A DNA stretch of 64,000 bases from JAFGPF01 sp964500415 (GTDB lineage Bacteria > Chloroflexota > Dehalococcoidia > Dehalococcoidales > RBG-16-60-22). How positions within the stretch are numbered: position 1 is the stretch's first letter; every line of letters begins with the position of its first letter. The stretch is from NCBI GenBank assembly GCA_964500415.1, contig CAZCOB010000002.1, positions 1-64,000 of the forward strand, read 5' to 3'. Shown piece by piece: positions 44,447-52,514 of the stretch. The position numbers and the translations under genes are program-made. Below the pieces are notes generated by a model. It was not told the DNA's origin. It was given only the letters and a program-made list of their open reading frames with translations, and made no database searches.

Positions 44447-45460
44447 TTAAGGTTTTACCAGTATTTTTATAGACTTCCCCGTTTTGTGAATCTCGAATAC
44501 CTTCTTTATTTCATCGAGGGGGATGATGTGCGTAATAAGCGGCTCAAGTTCTAGCTTGGGTAGTAAATTCAGAGCGCGGGGGAAAGAATAAGGGGACGTG
44601 AACATAGCGCGGATGGTCAGCTCTTTGGAGTACATGTAGGAAGGCGGCACGCCGACCTCTTTATCCCGGGGATAGACCGCCGCCCAGAGGATGGTTCCGC
44701 AGTAATCGATGAGGGAGAGGGCCTGTTTGGCGGCGTTCAGGTTGCCGCTGGCTTCGATAACGGTATTAAAGCCCCTGCCGTCGGTCATTTGCTTCCCGAT
44801 TTCCACGACGTCTTCTTTCGTCGGGTCGACTACCACATCGGCCCCGAGTTTTTTAGCTAGCTGCCTTTTCTCGGCAACGGGTTCGGAGATAAGAATTTTA
44901 GAAGCGCCCGATTTAAGGGCCATTTCCATGCACAGCAGGCCGATGGTCCCCGCCCCCGATATAGCCACCGTGCTGCCCGGGTGAATATTGGCGATGTCAA
45001 CCGCATGGACGGCCACGGATACCGGCTCTAAAAGAGCTCCTATCTCTAGGCTGATTTCGTCGGGGAGGGCGTATACGGCCGGTTCTTTATAGATGGCATA
45101 CTCGGCGTAAGCCCCGGAGGAATGGTGCGGCCTGCGGCAGAAGTGCTCCATCTTGTTGCGGCAGTAGTAGCAAGCCCCGCAGGGACTCCGGAAGTTGCAG
45201 GCCACCCTCTGGCCTACTTGGTAGTTTTTAATATTTTCACCGATGGCCGCGATTGTTCCCGAGGCTTCGTGCCCGATGATTCTGGGCTCATCGCTCATTT
45301 TCGTGGTAACGAGGCCGAAACGCCCCTCCAGTATCTCGGGGTCGGTGCCGCACAGGCCACAGTAGGCAACCTTTACCTTGATCTCATCCGGTTCCGGTTC
45401 TGGTTCCGGCCACTCCTCCACGTTGATATTACCCGCACCTCTGATTACGGCTGCTCTCAT
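44447..45460 (-). CDS. Zinc-dependent alcohol dehydrogenase (MDR family)
   Basis: A 337-residue medium-chain dehydrogenase/reductase. Catalytic zinc ligands are Cys in CGLCGTDPEI, the His-Glu pair in GHEASG; structural zinc is bound by the Cys cluster CGACYYCRNKMEHFC. NAD(P) is bound by the SGAGTIGLL motif. It oxidises or reduces an alcohol, sugar alcohol or amino alcohol like sorbitol or threonine dehydrogenase. It lies upstream of the transketolase group on the same strand, and its product may be the keto-sugar used by it (inference). Confidence 0.92.
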   Translation of the reverse strand: MRAAVIRGAGNINVEEWPEPEPEPDEIKVKVAYCGLCGTDPEILEGRFGLVTTKMSDEPRIIGHEASGTIAAIGENIKNYQVGQRVACNFRSPCGACYYCRNKMEHFCRRPHHSSGAYAEYAIYKEPAVYALPDEISLEIGALLEPVSVAVHAVDIANIHPGSTVAISGAGTIGLLCMEMALKSGASKILISEPVAEKRQLAKKLGADVVVDPTKEDVVEIGKQMTDGRGFNTVIEASGNLNAAKQALSLIDYCGTILWAAVYPRDKEVGVPPSYMYSKELTIRAMFTSPYSFPRALNLLPKLELEPLITHIIPLDEIKKVFEIHKTGKSIKILVKP

Positions 45461-45477
45461 GTGATGTTTTCTCCTTT

Positions 45478-45945
45478 TTATCTAGACCTTATCTCGGTGA
45501 CAATACCGCCGTTAGTATCGGTCTGAAAGTAAGCGAAGCCTCCCCTCGAACCCATCGCGCTGGTGATTACTTTTACTCCCTGTTTTACCATATTCTCAAT
45601 CTCGGCCTGGACATCATCGACGAGGTATCCGATGTGGTGAAGTCCCTCGCCGTGGTTGTCCAGAAATTCCTGCAACGCCGATTCTCCGCCGCAGGGTTCG
45701 AGTAGCTCAAGCTCGGAGTCACCAATCTTAGCGTTGCTGATTTTCACTTTCCACTCGGCGGGTCTGCCGTGAAGCTCGCCCTTGAACGGCACCTCGACGT
45801 AAAGCGGTCCGTCCTTTATACCGAACGGCCCGATTCCGATTGACGATAGATATTCGATAGTTTTTTCCATATCCCTGACTATCACGCCCACGTGGTGATA
45901 ATTCTCTTTTTTAAAAGGTGTGTTCTCCGGTATTTTTTGTTGCAT
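45478..45945 (-). CDS. VOC-family protein (glyoxalase/epimerase-like)
   Basis: A 155-residue vicinal-oxygen-chelate protein made of two beta-alpha-beta modules. His in YHHVGVIVRDM, Glu in ELELLEP, His in GLHHIGYLV and Glu near the C-terminus (GGIVTEI) form the metal site of the family. Relatives include methylmalonyl-CoA epimerase, glyoxalase I and dioxygenases. It is the first gene of the leftward run (VOC, dehydrogenase, zinc ribbon, transketolase, cupin), and the spacing to the dehydrogenase is 17 bp. Confidence 0.9.
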   Translation of the reverse strand: MQQKIPENTPFKKENYHHVGVIVRDMEKTIEYLSSIGIGPFGIKDGPLYVEVPFKGELHGRPAEWKVKISNAKIGDSELELLEPCGGESALQEFLDNHGEGLHHIGYLVDDVQAEIENMVKQGVKVITSAMGSRGGFAYFQTDTNGGIVTEIRSR

Positions 45946-46152
45946 AGCGTATCCTTTCTTATCAGTGTTTGGATTTCTACAAAAAGTACCACTACAAGTG
46001 TATTTGGGTAAGTCCTGTATGTCAAACTCAGGCCTGATCTCCGGGGAAGATATGATTTACTTCGTGGCGGGCGGGGATTTTACTCTGAAAAGCATGGTAG
46101 AAATAGACCCGTGGCGGTAGGTAAGGGCAAAATTCCAGCCAACACTGCTGCC

Positions 46153-46794
46153 TTATTTATGTTCCCTGCGGAACCTGTCCATCATGTGCACATGCTTTTG
46201 AAAAGCGCCGTCTTTACCCTCAACATGAAGAGTATGATTAATGCCTGCCCTATCATTTATAACATCAATATGCTTTTCTCTATCCACTTTTTGGTTGCTT
46301 TTCATACCAGGTTCACTACTAATATGAAGACTATTGTCTGTTCTTGCTTTGTTTTCGATTATCGAATTTTTATTCAGACCCATACCTATTAATTTTGCAA
46401 TCACAGCAAGTAACTCAGGAAAATCATTATTGAACCTTTTTCTACTCTTGTAAGCAACTCCCGCAATACCCAGAACCCTGTATGTGGTTATGGGGACTCC
46501 AACCAAAGAATAAAATCCCGCTTTTTTGAATGCTGCCAACCCATATCTACCGTTCATACTTAGCTTGGGGATTATGACTTTATTCCCCAGGCCAACGACT
46601 TCTTTAGTAAAATAATGATTCATGTCCATCCGAGACATTTCATGATACATTTCATGGGTGAAGTTTCGATAGGAGACTAGATTTAGCTGATTACAGAACG
46701 GCTTGGCCAACTGAATCCAGCTGCAGTCTGCTGCGAGGACCTGTGTGAGTGAATCTAAGGCTGTTTCGACAATAAGGTTATTTTGTTCTGTCAA
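46153..46794 (-). CDS. GAF-domain protein, probably truncated
   Basis: A 213-residue protein with a GAF-type domain (about 1-145), starting at a TTG with no clear RBS. Codons upstream of this TTG still encode GAF-like sequence (KNHEILHIISEVSESLS), which is the usual beginning of such a domain, up to a TGA at about 46889. No ATG or GTG is available, so the gene may be a 5'-truncated relic of a larger sensor. The C-terminal 65 residues are charged and not recognisable. It could alternatively be expressed from the TTG. Confidence 0.55.
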   Translation of the reverse strand: MTEQNNLIVETALDSLTQVLAADCSWIQLAKPFCNQLNLVSYRNFTHEMYHEMSRMDMNHYFTKEVVGLGNKVIIPKLSMNGRYGLAAFKKAGFYSLVGVPITTYRVLGIAGVAYKSRKRFNNDFPELLAVIAKLIGMGLNKNSIIENKARTDNSLHISSEPGMKSNQKVDREKHIDVINDRAGINHTLHVEGKDGAFQKHVHMMDRFRREHK

Positions 46795-46910
46795 AGATAG
46801 TGATTCACTAACTTCGCTAATTATATGGAGAATTTCGTGATTCTTAATTACTATACCTTTATATAAAAATGATAGGGATTTCCATCACCTATTATAACTT
46901 TTTATCGAGA

Positions 46911-46964
46911 TTTAAAAAAGCCCGGAGTGAATCTAGCGATATGCGGATATTTTCACTGCGGGCT
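46911..46964 (-). terminator. Rho-independent terminator of the flavodoxin gene
   Basis: On the minus strand a stem AGCCCG.AGTGAA / TTCACT.CGGGCT (46952-46964 with 46919-46931), broken by one mismatch, is followed by a CTTTTTT run. It lies about 150 bp past the flavodoxin stop codon. The remainder of 46795-47113 is AT-rich and without a gene. Confidence 0.75.
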
Positions 46965-47113
46965 AAAAGTTACTCGCTGCTACTATTTTTAAGAATTAAT
47001 ATATATCACGTTGTTTATGCAATGATAGCAGTGAATTAGCGATTAATACTCAGAGGGGAGCGTCTCTCCTCCCCTTCATATGAATATTTTTATAACCTTG
47101 TTTTATAGTTGCA

Positions 47114-47563
47114 CTACTTCAGGCCCTTCACAACCTCTTTCGCCCAGTCGGCAGCACGCTCCGGCTCTCCGTCCTTTAGCGGTCCTTCTGTGCCTTTGAC
47201 ATAGAAGGGTTCTGGATTAACAATGAGGTTACCGCCCTTATTTTTCAGGTTCTTGCCGATTCTCCCGGCGGCATATCCGAAGATGCCCACCCATTTCGCT
47301 GAAATCCTGGTATCGAACGCAGCCGCGTTGATACCTTTGATGGCAGGTTCCTTGACCTTGTTAAGGAAGCCCCGCATTGCTGGCGTCGGTCTGCCCCCCT
47401 GAGTCGGCGCGCCGATGAAGAGAATGTCAATCCCTTCCAGTTCGGCGGGACCTGCTTCGCCGGCATGAACTACCCTGACATCACCGCTGATAGCCCCGCC
47501 GATAGCCCTGGCGATTTTCTCCGTATTTCCGTAGACCGAGTCATAAATTACTAAGGCTTTCGT
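47114..47563 (-). CDS. Flavodoxin with apparent ACG start
   Basis: A 149-residue flavodoxin that carries electrons with FMN. The phosphate loop is IYDSVYGNTEKIARAI, and GAPTQGGRPTPAM is the second FMN loop, within the usual length. The conserved frame has no ATG, GTG or TTG before the FMN loop. An ACG at 47563..47561 sits 6 nt after a perfect GGAGGT RBS, exactly where an ATG would be expected (ACG AAA GCC TTA, TKALVIYD). A GTG at the same place is in another frame and stops at once. Either ACG initiates, or the ATG has been mutated and a weak internal start (ATG at 47377) is used. Confidence 0.8.
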   Translation of the reverse strand, partial: TKALVIYDSVYGNTEKIARAIGGAISGDVRVVHAGEAGPAELEGIDILFIGAPTQGGRPTPAMRGFLNKVKEPAIKGINAAAFDTRISAKWVGIFGYAAGRIGKNLKNKGGNLIVNPEPFYVKGTEGPLKDGEPERAADWAKEVVKGLK

Positions 47564-47646
47564 GCCGCACCTCCACAGTAGTATATAGTGTACTCTCCCA
47601 TGCTGAAAGCCACAAGTTATCTTTTAACAACGAATTTTACCGGAGA

Positions 47647-50600
47647 TTATCTGAAATCCTTCGACGGTGGCACCTTCTCCAGGGCGCTGAACGGTTTAAC
47701 CTGATTTATAACCACGTTGCAGGTTCCCTCGCGCCTTGATAATCCCCCTTTTACTATCAGGAAGGGCGACCTGAACCGGTGCTCGTAACGTTCGTATACC
47801 TTCCCGAAGACCATGCACGGAATGTGCCCGAACTCGTCCTCCAGGGTGATATAGACCACCCTGCCCTGCGGCCTCTGTCGGCGGATGACCAGTCCGGCGG
47901 TCGTTACCGCGGCGCCGTCGCACAGCTTTTCGATGTCCCGGCTGGTGCGGAAACCGCCGTTGAAGCGCGGACGCAGTTGCGCCATGATATGCCCGGCGGG
48001 AAAGAGGCTGAGCACGTTATACTCCTCCTGCATGCGCTCCCGGTCGTCGGGGGCTCTTAGCTCTACTAAATCCTGCTCCACGGGAAGCGGCAGGGGCAGC
48101 TGCGAGTTTGCCGGTCTATATCTGAGGCCGATTTCCCACTTCACCTTTCTGCGGTTCGGCTCGATGGTGTCGAAGGCACCGGCTCCGGCCAGGTTCAGGG
48201 CCACCTCCTCCAGCAAGCCGGTGCGCTCCAGGAAATCACCGATGTTCCGGAACGGTCCGTCCTTCCGGGCATTTTCTATCACCTCTGCCGATGCTCCTCC
48301 CAGCCCCAGGACGTTCAGAAAACCGAGGCGCAGATATTTGTTTTCAACCTCACCCCCTTTATCCCCCTCTCCGGTCTTGGAGAGGGGGAAGGTATTTTGC
48401 TCGAAGGGGCTGACGCCCCTTCGAGCTTCCCCGTGTGAAAAATCGTCTTCTATGGTGCATTTAGCCCGGCTCATGTTGATATCCGGGTTAAGCACCTGTA
48501 TACCGTGCCGCCTGGCATCTTCTTTCAACGTTTCCAGGTTATAGAAGCCCATGGGCTGCTGGTTGAAGATGGCCACGAAGAACTCCAGGGGGTAGTGGAA
48601 CTTCAGCCAGGCCGCTTGGTAGGCAGTTACCCCGAAGGCGAAGGCGTGCGACTCCGGGAACATGTAGAGGCCGTTGAACTTCTTAAATACCTTTTCCGCC
48701 GCTTCTTCGCTGACGCCCCTGTATTTCGCCCCTTCGAGAAATTTTTGCCGGTACTGCTCGATTAGTTCCGTGTTATGCTTTCTACCGAAGGCGCGGCGCA
48801 GGCGGTCGGCCTCGCTGGGGGCGAACCCGGCCACGTCGATGGCCAGCTGGTTGACCTGGTCCTGAAAGAGGACGACGCCCAGGGTGCGTTCCAGCGCCCG
48901 CTCTTCCAGGGGGCAGTCGTAGGTCACCGGCTTTCTTTTGGTGCGTCGGGCCAGGTATTCCTGCACGCCGTGGTTGACACCCACCCCGGGCCGCACCGCC
49001 CCCACCTCGTGGGCCATGTCCAGCAGGTTGCGTGGCTTGAGCCTCGTTATCGTCTGCATCTGCGCCGCCGATTCCACCTGGAAGATACCGATGGTGTTTC
49101 CTTTACAGAGCATATCGTAGACGGCGGCATCCTCGAAGTCGATGCGCGACATATCGATGCGCTTGCCGGTGCGGTCTTTAATCAGCTCGACGGCCTCCTG
49201 CATCTGGGAGAGAGCGCCCAGCGCCAGGAAGTCGATTTTCACGAAGCCGGCATCGTCGATGCTGTCCTTGTCCCACTGGCAGACGTACCGTCCGTCGATG
49301 GCCCCCCGCTGGACAGGGACGATATCGACGAGGGGGCTGGACGAAAGAATCATGCCGCCGGGGTGCTGTCCCATGTACTTGGGGAAGCCGTCCAGCTCCG
49401 CGGCCAGCCTTATTAAATCCCGCCATACCGGCGCGTCTATTTTATCCTTAAAATTGGGCATCCTCTGCATCTTCTTTTCCAGCTTTTTGGCACTGCCCCA
49501 GTCGGCCTGCTTGGCGAGGTGGTCGATTTCCGTTTCCGGCAGGCCCAGCGCCTTGCCCAGGTCTCTCACCGCCCCCTTTATCTGGTAGGTGGCGATGGTG
49601 CCGGTCAGGGCGGCGTGCTGCCACCCCCACTTTTCATGTGTCCGCAGGATGAGCTCCTCCCGGATGCTGCGGGGAAAATCGAGGTCGATATCCGGCACGT
49701 TGGTCATGATGTCGTCGGGGAGGAAGCGCTCCAGCGAGAGGTTATACTGGAGCGGGTCGATGTGCGAGAGGCCGATGAGATAACCCACCAGCAGGGCTAC
49801 CGAGGAACCGCGCCCCCTACCCGGCGGGTTCTCTTCCAGAGTCAGCGACGGGTCACTCAAGCCCTGGTCTATCATGACCTCCCGCCCCAGCTTGATAACC
49901 TCGTGGTACATCAGCAGGAAGCCCGCCAGGTTGAATTTCTTAATCAGCCGGAATTCTTCATCCAGTCTGGCTTGTACTTGTGGCGTTATCGACCCGTAGC
50001 GCCGCGCCGCCGCCTCGCAACAGAGCTTTTCCAGGTAGCTTTCCGGCGTGTGTCCTTCCGGCGCCGGGTAGTCCGGGAAAACATAGCTGAGCTCGCGGGT
50101 CAGGTCCAGCGTGCAGCGTTCGGCGATTTCCAGGGTATTGGATATGGCTTTCGGGTATTCGCGGAAAAGCGTTTCCAGCTCCGGCAGCGGCCGCAGGTAG
50201 AACTCGGAGTTAGGCCGGCGCTCCCGGTGCGTCTCCTCCAGGCTCCGGCAGTGCCTGACAGCCACCAGGCAGTCCTGGAGCTGGTGCCTTTCCCGGACAT
50301 GGTAGTGCACGTTGCCCGTGGCCGCTACCCTGGTCCTAGTTTCTTGTGACAATGCCAGAAGACCTTTATTTCTCTCTCTATCGCCGAACGCCAGGTTATG
50401 CTGGAGCTCCAGATAGTAATTCTCAGTCCCAAACCAGTCGAGGTATTTCCTGACCAGTTCCCGTGCCTCGGTAAAGCGAGACTTCTCCACGAGCCGTGCC
50501 AGCTCTCCCCGCGGGCAGCCGGACAGGGCAATCAGTCCCGACGCGTGTTCCGGCAGGAGTTCGGGGGGTAACTCGGGGTTATTACGCTCGCCGGAGGCAT

Positions 50601-50886
50601 GGGCGGCGGTAATGAGGCGGCAGAGGTTGCCGTAGCCCTGCCGGTCTTTCGCCAGAAGGGTAAGGTGGTAGCCCCCCTTCAACGTTACCTCCGCCCCGAT
50701 GATACCCTGCATCTCCAGCGAGCGGGCCAGTTGAGCGAAGCGCATTGCCCCGCACAGGTTATCGTGGTCGGTGACGGCCAGGGCGCGGTAGCCCAGTTCC
50801 TTCGCGCGCAGCAGCAGCTCCTCCAGCGAAGAGGCGCCGTCGTGAAACGAATAGTAGCTGTGGCAGTGAAGCTCGGCATAATGCAT
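47647..50886 (-). CDS. dnaE2: Error-prone DNA polymerase DnaE2 (ImuC)
   Basis: A 1079-residue C-family polymerase. PHP domain (1-210, HCHSYYSFHDGASS), palm with catalytic Asp in PDIDLDFPRS and in FVKIDFLALG, helix-hairpin-helix region and a C-terminal OB fold. The lack of the long C-terminal tau-binding part and the genetic context mark it as DnaE2, which bypasses lesions together with ImuB. Residues about 815-850 are a repeat-derived insertion (see 48345-48430). It is the last gene of the imuB cassette, 9 bp after DUF6504. Confidence 0.93.
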   Translation of the reverse strand: MHYAELHCHSYYSFHDGASSLEELLLRAKELGYRALAVTDHDNLCGAMRFAQLARSLEMQGIIGAEVTLKGGYHLTLLAKDRQGYGNLCRLITAAHASGERNNPELPPELLPEHASGLIALSGCPRGELARLVEKSRFTEARELVRKYLDWFGTENYYLELQHNLAFGDRERNKGLLALSQETRTRVAATGNVHYHVRERHQLQDCLVAVRHCRSLEETHRERRPNSEFYLRPLPELETLFREYPKAISNTLEIAERCTLDLTRELSYVFPDYPAPEGHTPESYLEKLCCEAAARRYGSITPQVQARLDEEFRLIKKFNLAGFLLMYHEVIKLGREVMIDQGLSDPSLTLEENPPGRGRGSSVALLVGYLIGLSHIDPLQYNLSLERFLPDDIMTNVPDIDLDFPRSIREELILRTHEKWGWQHAALTGTIATYQIKGAVRDLGKALGLPETEIDHLAKQADWGSAKKLEKKMQRMPNFKDKIDAPVWRDLIRLAAELDGFPKYMGQHPGGMILSSSPLVDIVPVQRGAIDGRYVCQWDKDSIDDAGFVKIDFLALGALSQMQEAVELIKDRTGKRIDMSRIDFEDAAVYDMLCKGNTIGIFQVESAAQMQTITRLKPRNLLDMAHEVGAVRPGVGVNHGVQEYLARRTKRKPVTYDCPLEERALERTLGVVLFQDQVNQLAIDVAGFAPSEADRLRRAFGRKHNTELIEQYRQKFLEGAKYRGVSEEAAEKVFKKFNGLYMFPESHAFAFGVTAYQAAWLKFHYPLEFFVAIFNQQPMGFYNLETLKEDARRHGIQVLNPDINMSRAKCTIEDDFSHGEARRGVSPFEQNTFPLSKTGEGDKGGEVENKYLRLGFLNVLGLGGASAEVIENARKDGPFRNIGDFLERTGLLEEVALNLAGAGAFDTIEPNRRKVKWEIGLRYRPANSQLPLPLPVEQDLVELRAPDDRERMQEEYNVLSLFPAGHIMAQLRPRFNGGFRTSRDIEKLCDGAAVTTAGLVIRRQRPQGRVVYITLEDEFGHIPCMVFGKVYERYEHRFRSPFLIVKGGLSRREGTCNVVINQVKPFSALEKVPPSKDFR
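48345..48430. repeat. Palindromic repeat element inserted in dnaE2
   Basis: Two adjacent perfect hairpins in the coding sequence: a 10-bp stem CCCCCTCTCC (48363-48372) / GGAGAGGGGG (48379-48388), and a 12-bp stem GCTCGAAGGGGC (48399-48410) / GCCCCTTCGAGC (48415-48426). In frame they translate to a hydrophilic PFEQNTFPLSKTGEGDKGGE segment with no place in the family. It looks like a dispersed intergenic palindromic element that jumped into the gene and kept the frame. Confidence 0.75.
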
Positions 50887-50895
50887 GGGTGTATC

Positions 50896-51180
50896 CTAGT
50901 ACGATTGCTGATACCAGCCGCCGGTGACAAGGTCTTTATAGAGCACCAGCCGCTGCCCTGAGGCGAGCCGGACGTTGTAATAGAGACGCGCTACCGGCTC
51001 GCGGCGCCACCACTCGTCGTCGATGCGCCACCTGTCCTCGATAGCGGTAACAACCTGCCGCTGCTTTTCCCTGACCGCCGCAGGTAGACCGGAGGCGTCT
51101 TCCTCCACCTTAACCGGCTCCGGGGCGTTTACCGGCCGGTAGGTGTCAGTGCGTAGCGTCTTTCCGGTATCCTCGACCAT
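50896..51180 (-). CDS. DUF6504-like protein of the imuB cassette
   Basis: A 94-residue protein with the motif IDDEWWRREPVARLYYNV and a C-terminal YKDLVTGGWYQQSY, as in the DUF6504 proteins that follow ImuB in actinobacteria and other bacteria. It overlaps the end of imuB by 52 bp in another frame. Its role in translesion synthesis is not known. Between imuB and dnaE2 it completes the mutasome operon. Confidence 0.85.
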   Translation of the reverse strand: MVEDTGKTLRTDTYRPVNAPEPVKVEEDASGLPAAVREKQRQVVTAIEDRWRIDDEWWRREPVARLYYNVRLASGQRLVLYKDLVTGGWYQQSY

Positions 51181-52307
51181 GGCTCTACTTCCTTTAACCG
51201 GTACACCTGCGGGTTACCCAGGCGGAATTCCAGTTGCCTGATATCCTCGTTGAGATGGTCACTGGCCCTGACTTCGGAGAAGAGGCTTTTCTGCTGTCCG
51301 CGCGGGTAGCCCAGGCGGTTGACCCTCATGCCCACCTGCTCGACCGGGCCGGGCTGGGGATAGTCCTCCAGGACGCGCTTGATGCGTGAAGCGGCGGCCT
51401 TCATGTCCATGGCCGGCTCCTTGAACTGGATGGTTCGCTCCCAGCTTTCCGCGTTCCAGGCGCGGGTCCACAGGGTAAGGCTGCGGATGCCCAGTCCCTT
51501 GCGGCCGATGACTGCAAAGACCCGCACGAGCAACGACTCCGCCGCTACCAGTATGGCCTCCAGGGAGACCGTCACTGAAGAAAGTGCGGTGCTTTCTTCC
51601 ATCGTTTTTTCCATGAACCGGGGGTGCAGGGGCGTATCGTCAAGGCCCCGCGCGAGTTCCCAGATGCGTTTGCCCTCGGGACCGAACTGCGCCTGTAGCG
51701 GGCCGGGGAACAGCGCCGCTACCTGACCCAGCGTGTGAATCCCGAAATCATGCAGCTTGCCTTTGCTCTTCATCGATACCGGCAGGACATCGCAGGGGAG
51801 CCTCCTGAGGAAGGAAGCGACATCCCCGTTCAATATCCGGTGCCCGCCGGGAGGGCTGCGGCGGGCGGCCAGATACGCCAGGAACTTGTTCCCGGCTATT
51901 CCAATCTGAGGCGTGAAAGCCTCGGGGATGGCTTCTCCTATAGCTTTCAGGAGGGCATCGTCGTCCGGGTAGATTAATTGCAGCCCGTCCACGCCGATGT
52001 AGACGCACCCCGGTTCAGGGCCTTCCACCAGGGGGCTTTTTTCTTCCAGCGCGTCCAGCAACTCGTTGAAGACAGCCCGGTAGCAGGGAATGTCGGCCTG
52101 AAGTAGCTCGACCTCGCCGTGATGGGCCAGGGCTTGCTGGAGGGGCATGTCGTGCTGCAGGCCTTCAAGCTCGGGAGACCAGTCCAGTACCAGCTTGCGC
52201 GAGCCCGATGTATACGTTACTATCGCCGGACGGTCTTCAAGAGCCGGATTTCTCCGGACCTCGCACCTCCAGGGGAAATGCGCCAGCAAAACACAGAGAA
52301 CTCTCAT
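51129..52307 (-). CDS. imuB: ImuB-like Y-family polymerase (catalytically inactive)
   Basis: A 392-residue relative of DNA polymerase IV. The first catalytic Asp near residue 8 is missing (RVLCVLLAHFPWRC) and the SIDEA motif is GVDGL, so the second acidic pair is incomplete. This is how ImuB proteins differ from active polymerases; they act as a hub that brings DnaE2 to the clamp. The helix-hairpin-helix and little-finger domains are present (LHDFGIHTLGQVAALF). First gene of the cassette, with an SOS box 38 bp before its start. Confidence 0.9.
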   Translation of the reverse strand: MRVLCVLLAHFPWRCEVRRNPALEDRPAIVTYTSGSRKLVLDWSPELEGLQHDMPLQQALAHHGEVELLQADIPCYRAVFNELLDALEEKSPLVEGPEPGCVYIGVDGLQLIYPDDDALLKAIGEAIPEAFTPQIGIAGNKFLAYLAARRSPPGGHRILNGDVASFLRRLPCDVLPVSMKSKGKLHDFGIHTLGQVAALFPGPLQAQFGPEGKRIWELARGLDDTPLHPRFMEKTMEESTALSSVTVSLEAILVAAESLLVRVFAVIGRKGLGIRSLTLWTRAWNAESWERTIQFKEPAMDMKAAASRIKRVLEDYPQPGPVEQVGMRVNRLGYPRGQQKSLFSEVRASDHLNEDIRQLEFRLGNPQVYRLKEVEPWSRIPERRYALTPTGR

Positions 52308-52344
52308 TGTTCACCTCAATAAAGATGGTAAAAACAATTATATA

Positions 52345-52356
52345 GAACAAATGTTC
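52345..52356. promoter_or_regulatory. SOS box (LexA operator) for the imuB cassette
   Basis: GAACAAATGTTC is a perfect GAAC-N4-GTTC palindrome, the LexA operator of Gram-positive and related bacteria (CGAACrnryGTTCG). It lies 38 bp upstream of imuB in the imuB/SDR divergent gap, so damage-induced control of the mutagenesis cassette is likely. Confidence 0.85.
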
Positions 52357-52514
52357 TTTTGTCAAGAGGTTATCAGTGGGTAATCGATATATTGAGGAAA
52401 AATTATTCGGGAGGAAAATGAGCAGCGGATGACGCTGTTTTGATATATTGCCGATTGATTAGTAAAATACAAGGGCGGGAATCAAAATATAATGATTGTG
52501 AAGGAGCGGACAAG

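Noticed and set aside
45946..46152. Protein-like stretch on the plus strand (ISGEDMIYFVAGGDF, 46038-46082)
   Set aside because: It reads well but has no family that I recognise, no start with RBS and no neighbours in frame; possibly a relic, not supported as a gene.
49519..50349. 276-residue open frame on the plus strand
   Set aside because: It lies wholly antisense to dnaE2; long antisense frames are expected in GC-rich coding DNA, and the composition is not that of a protein.
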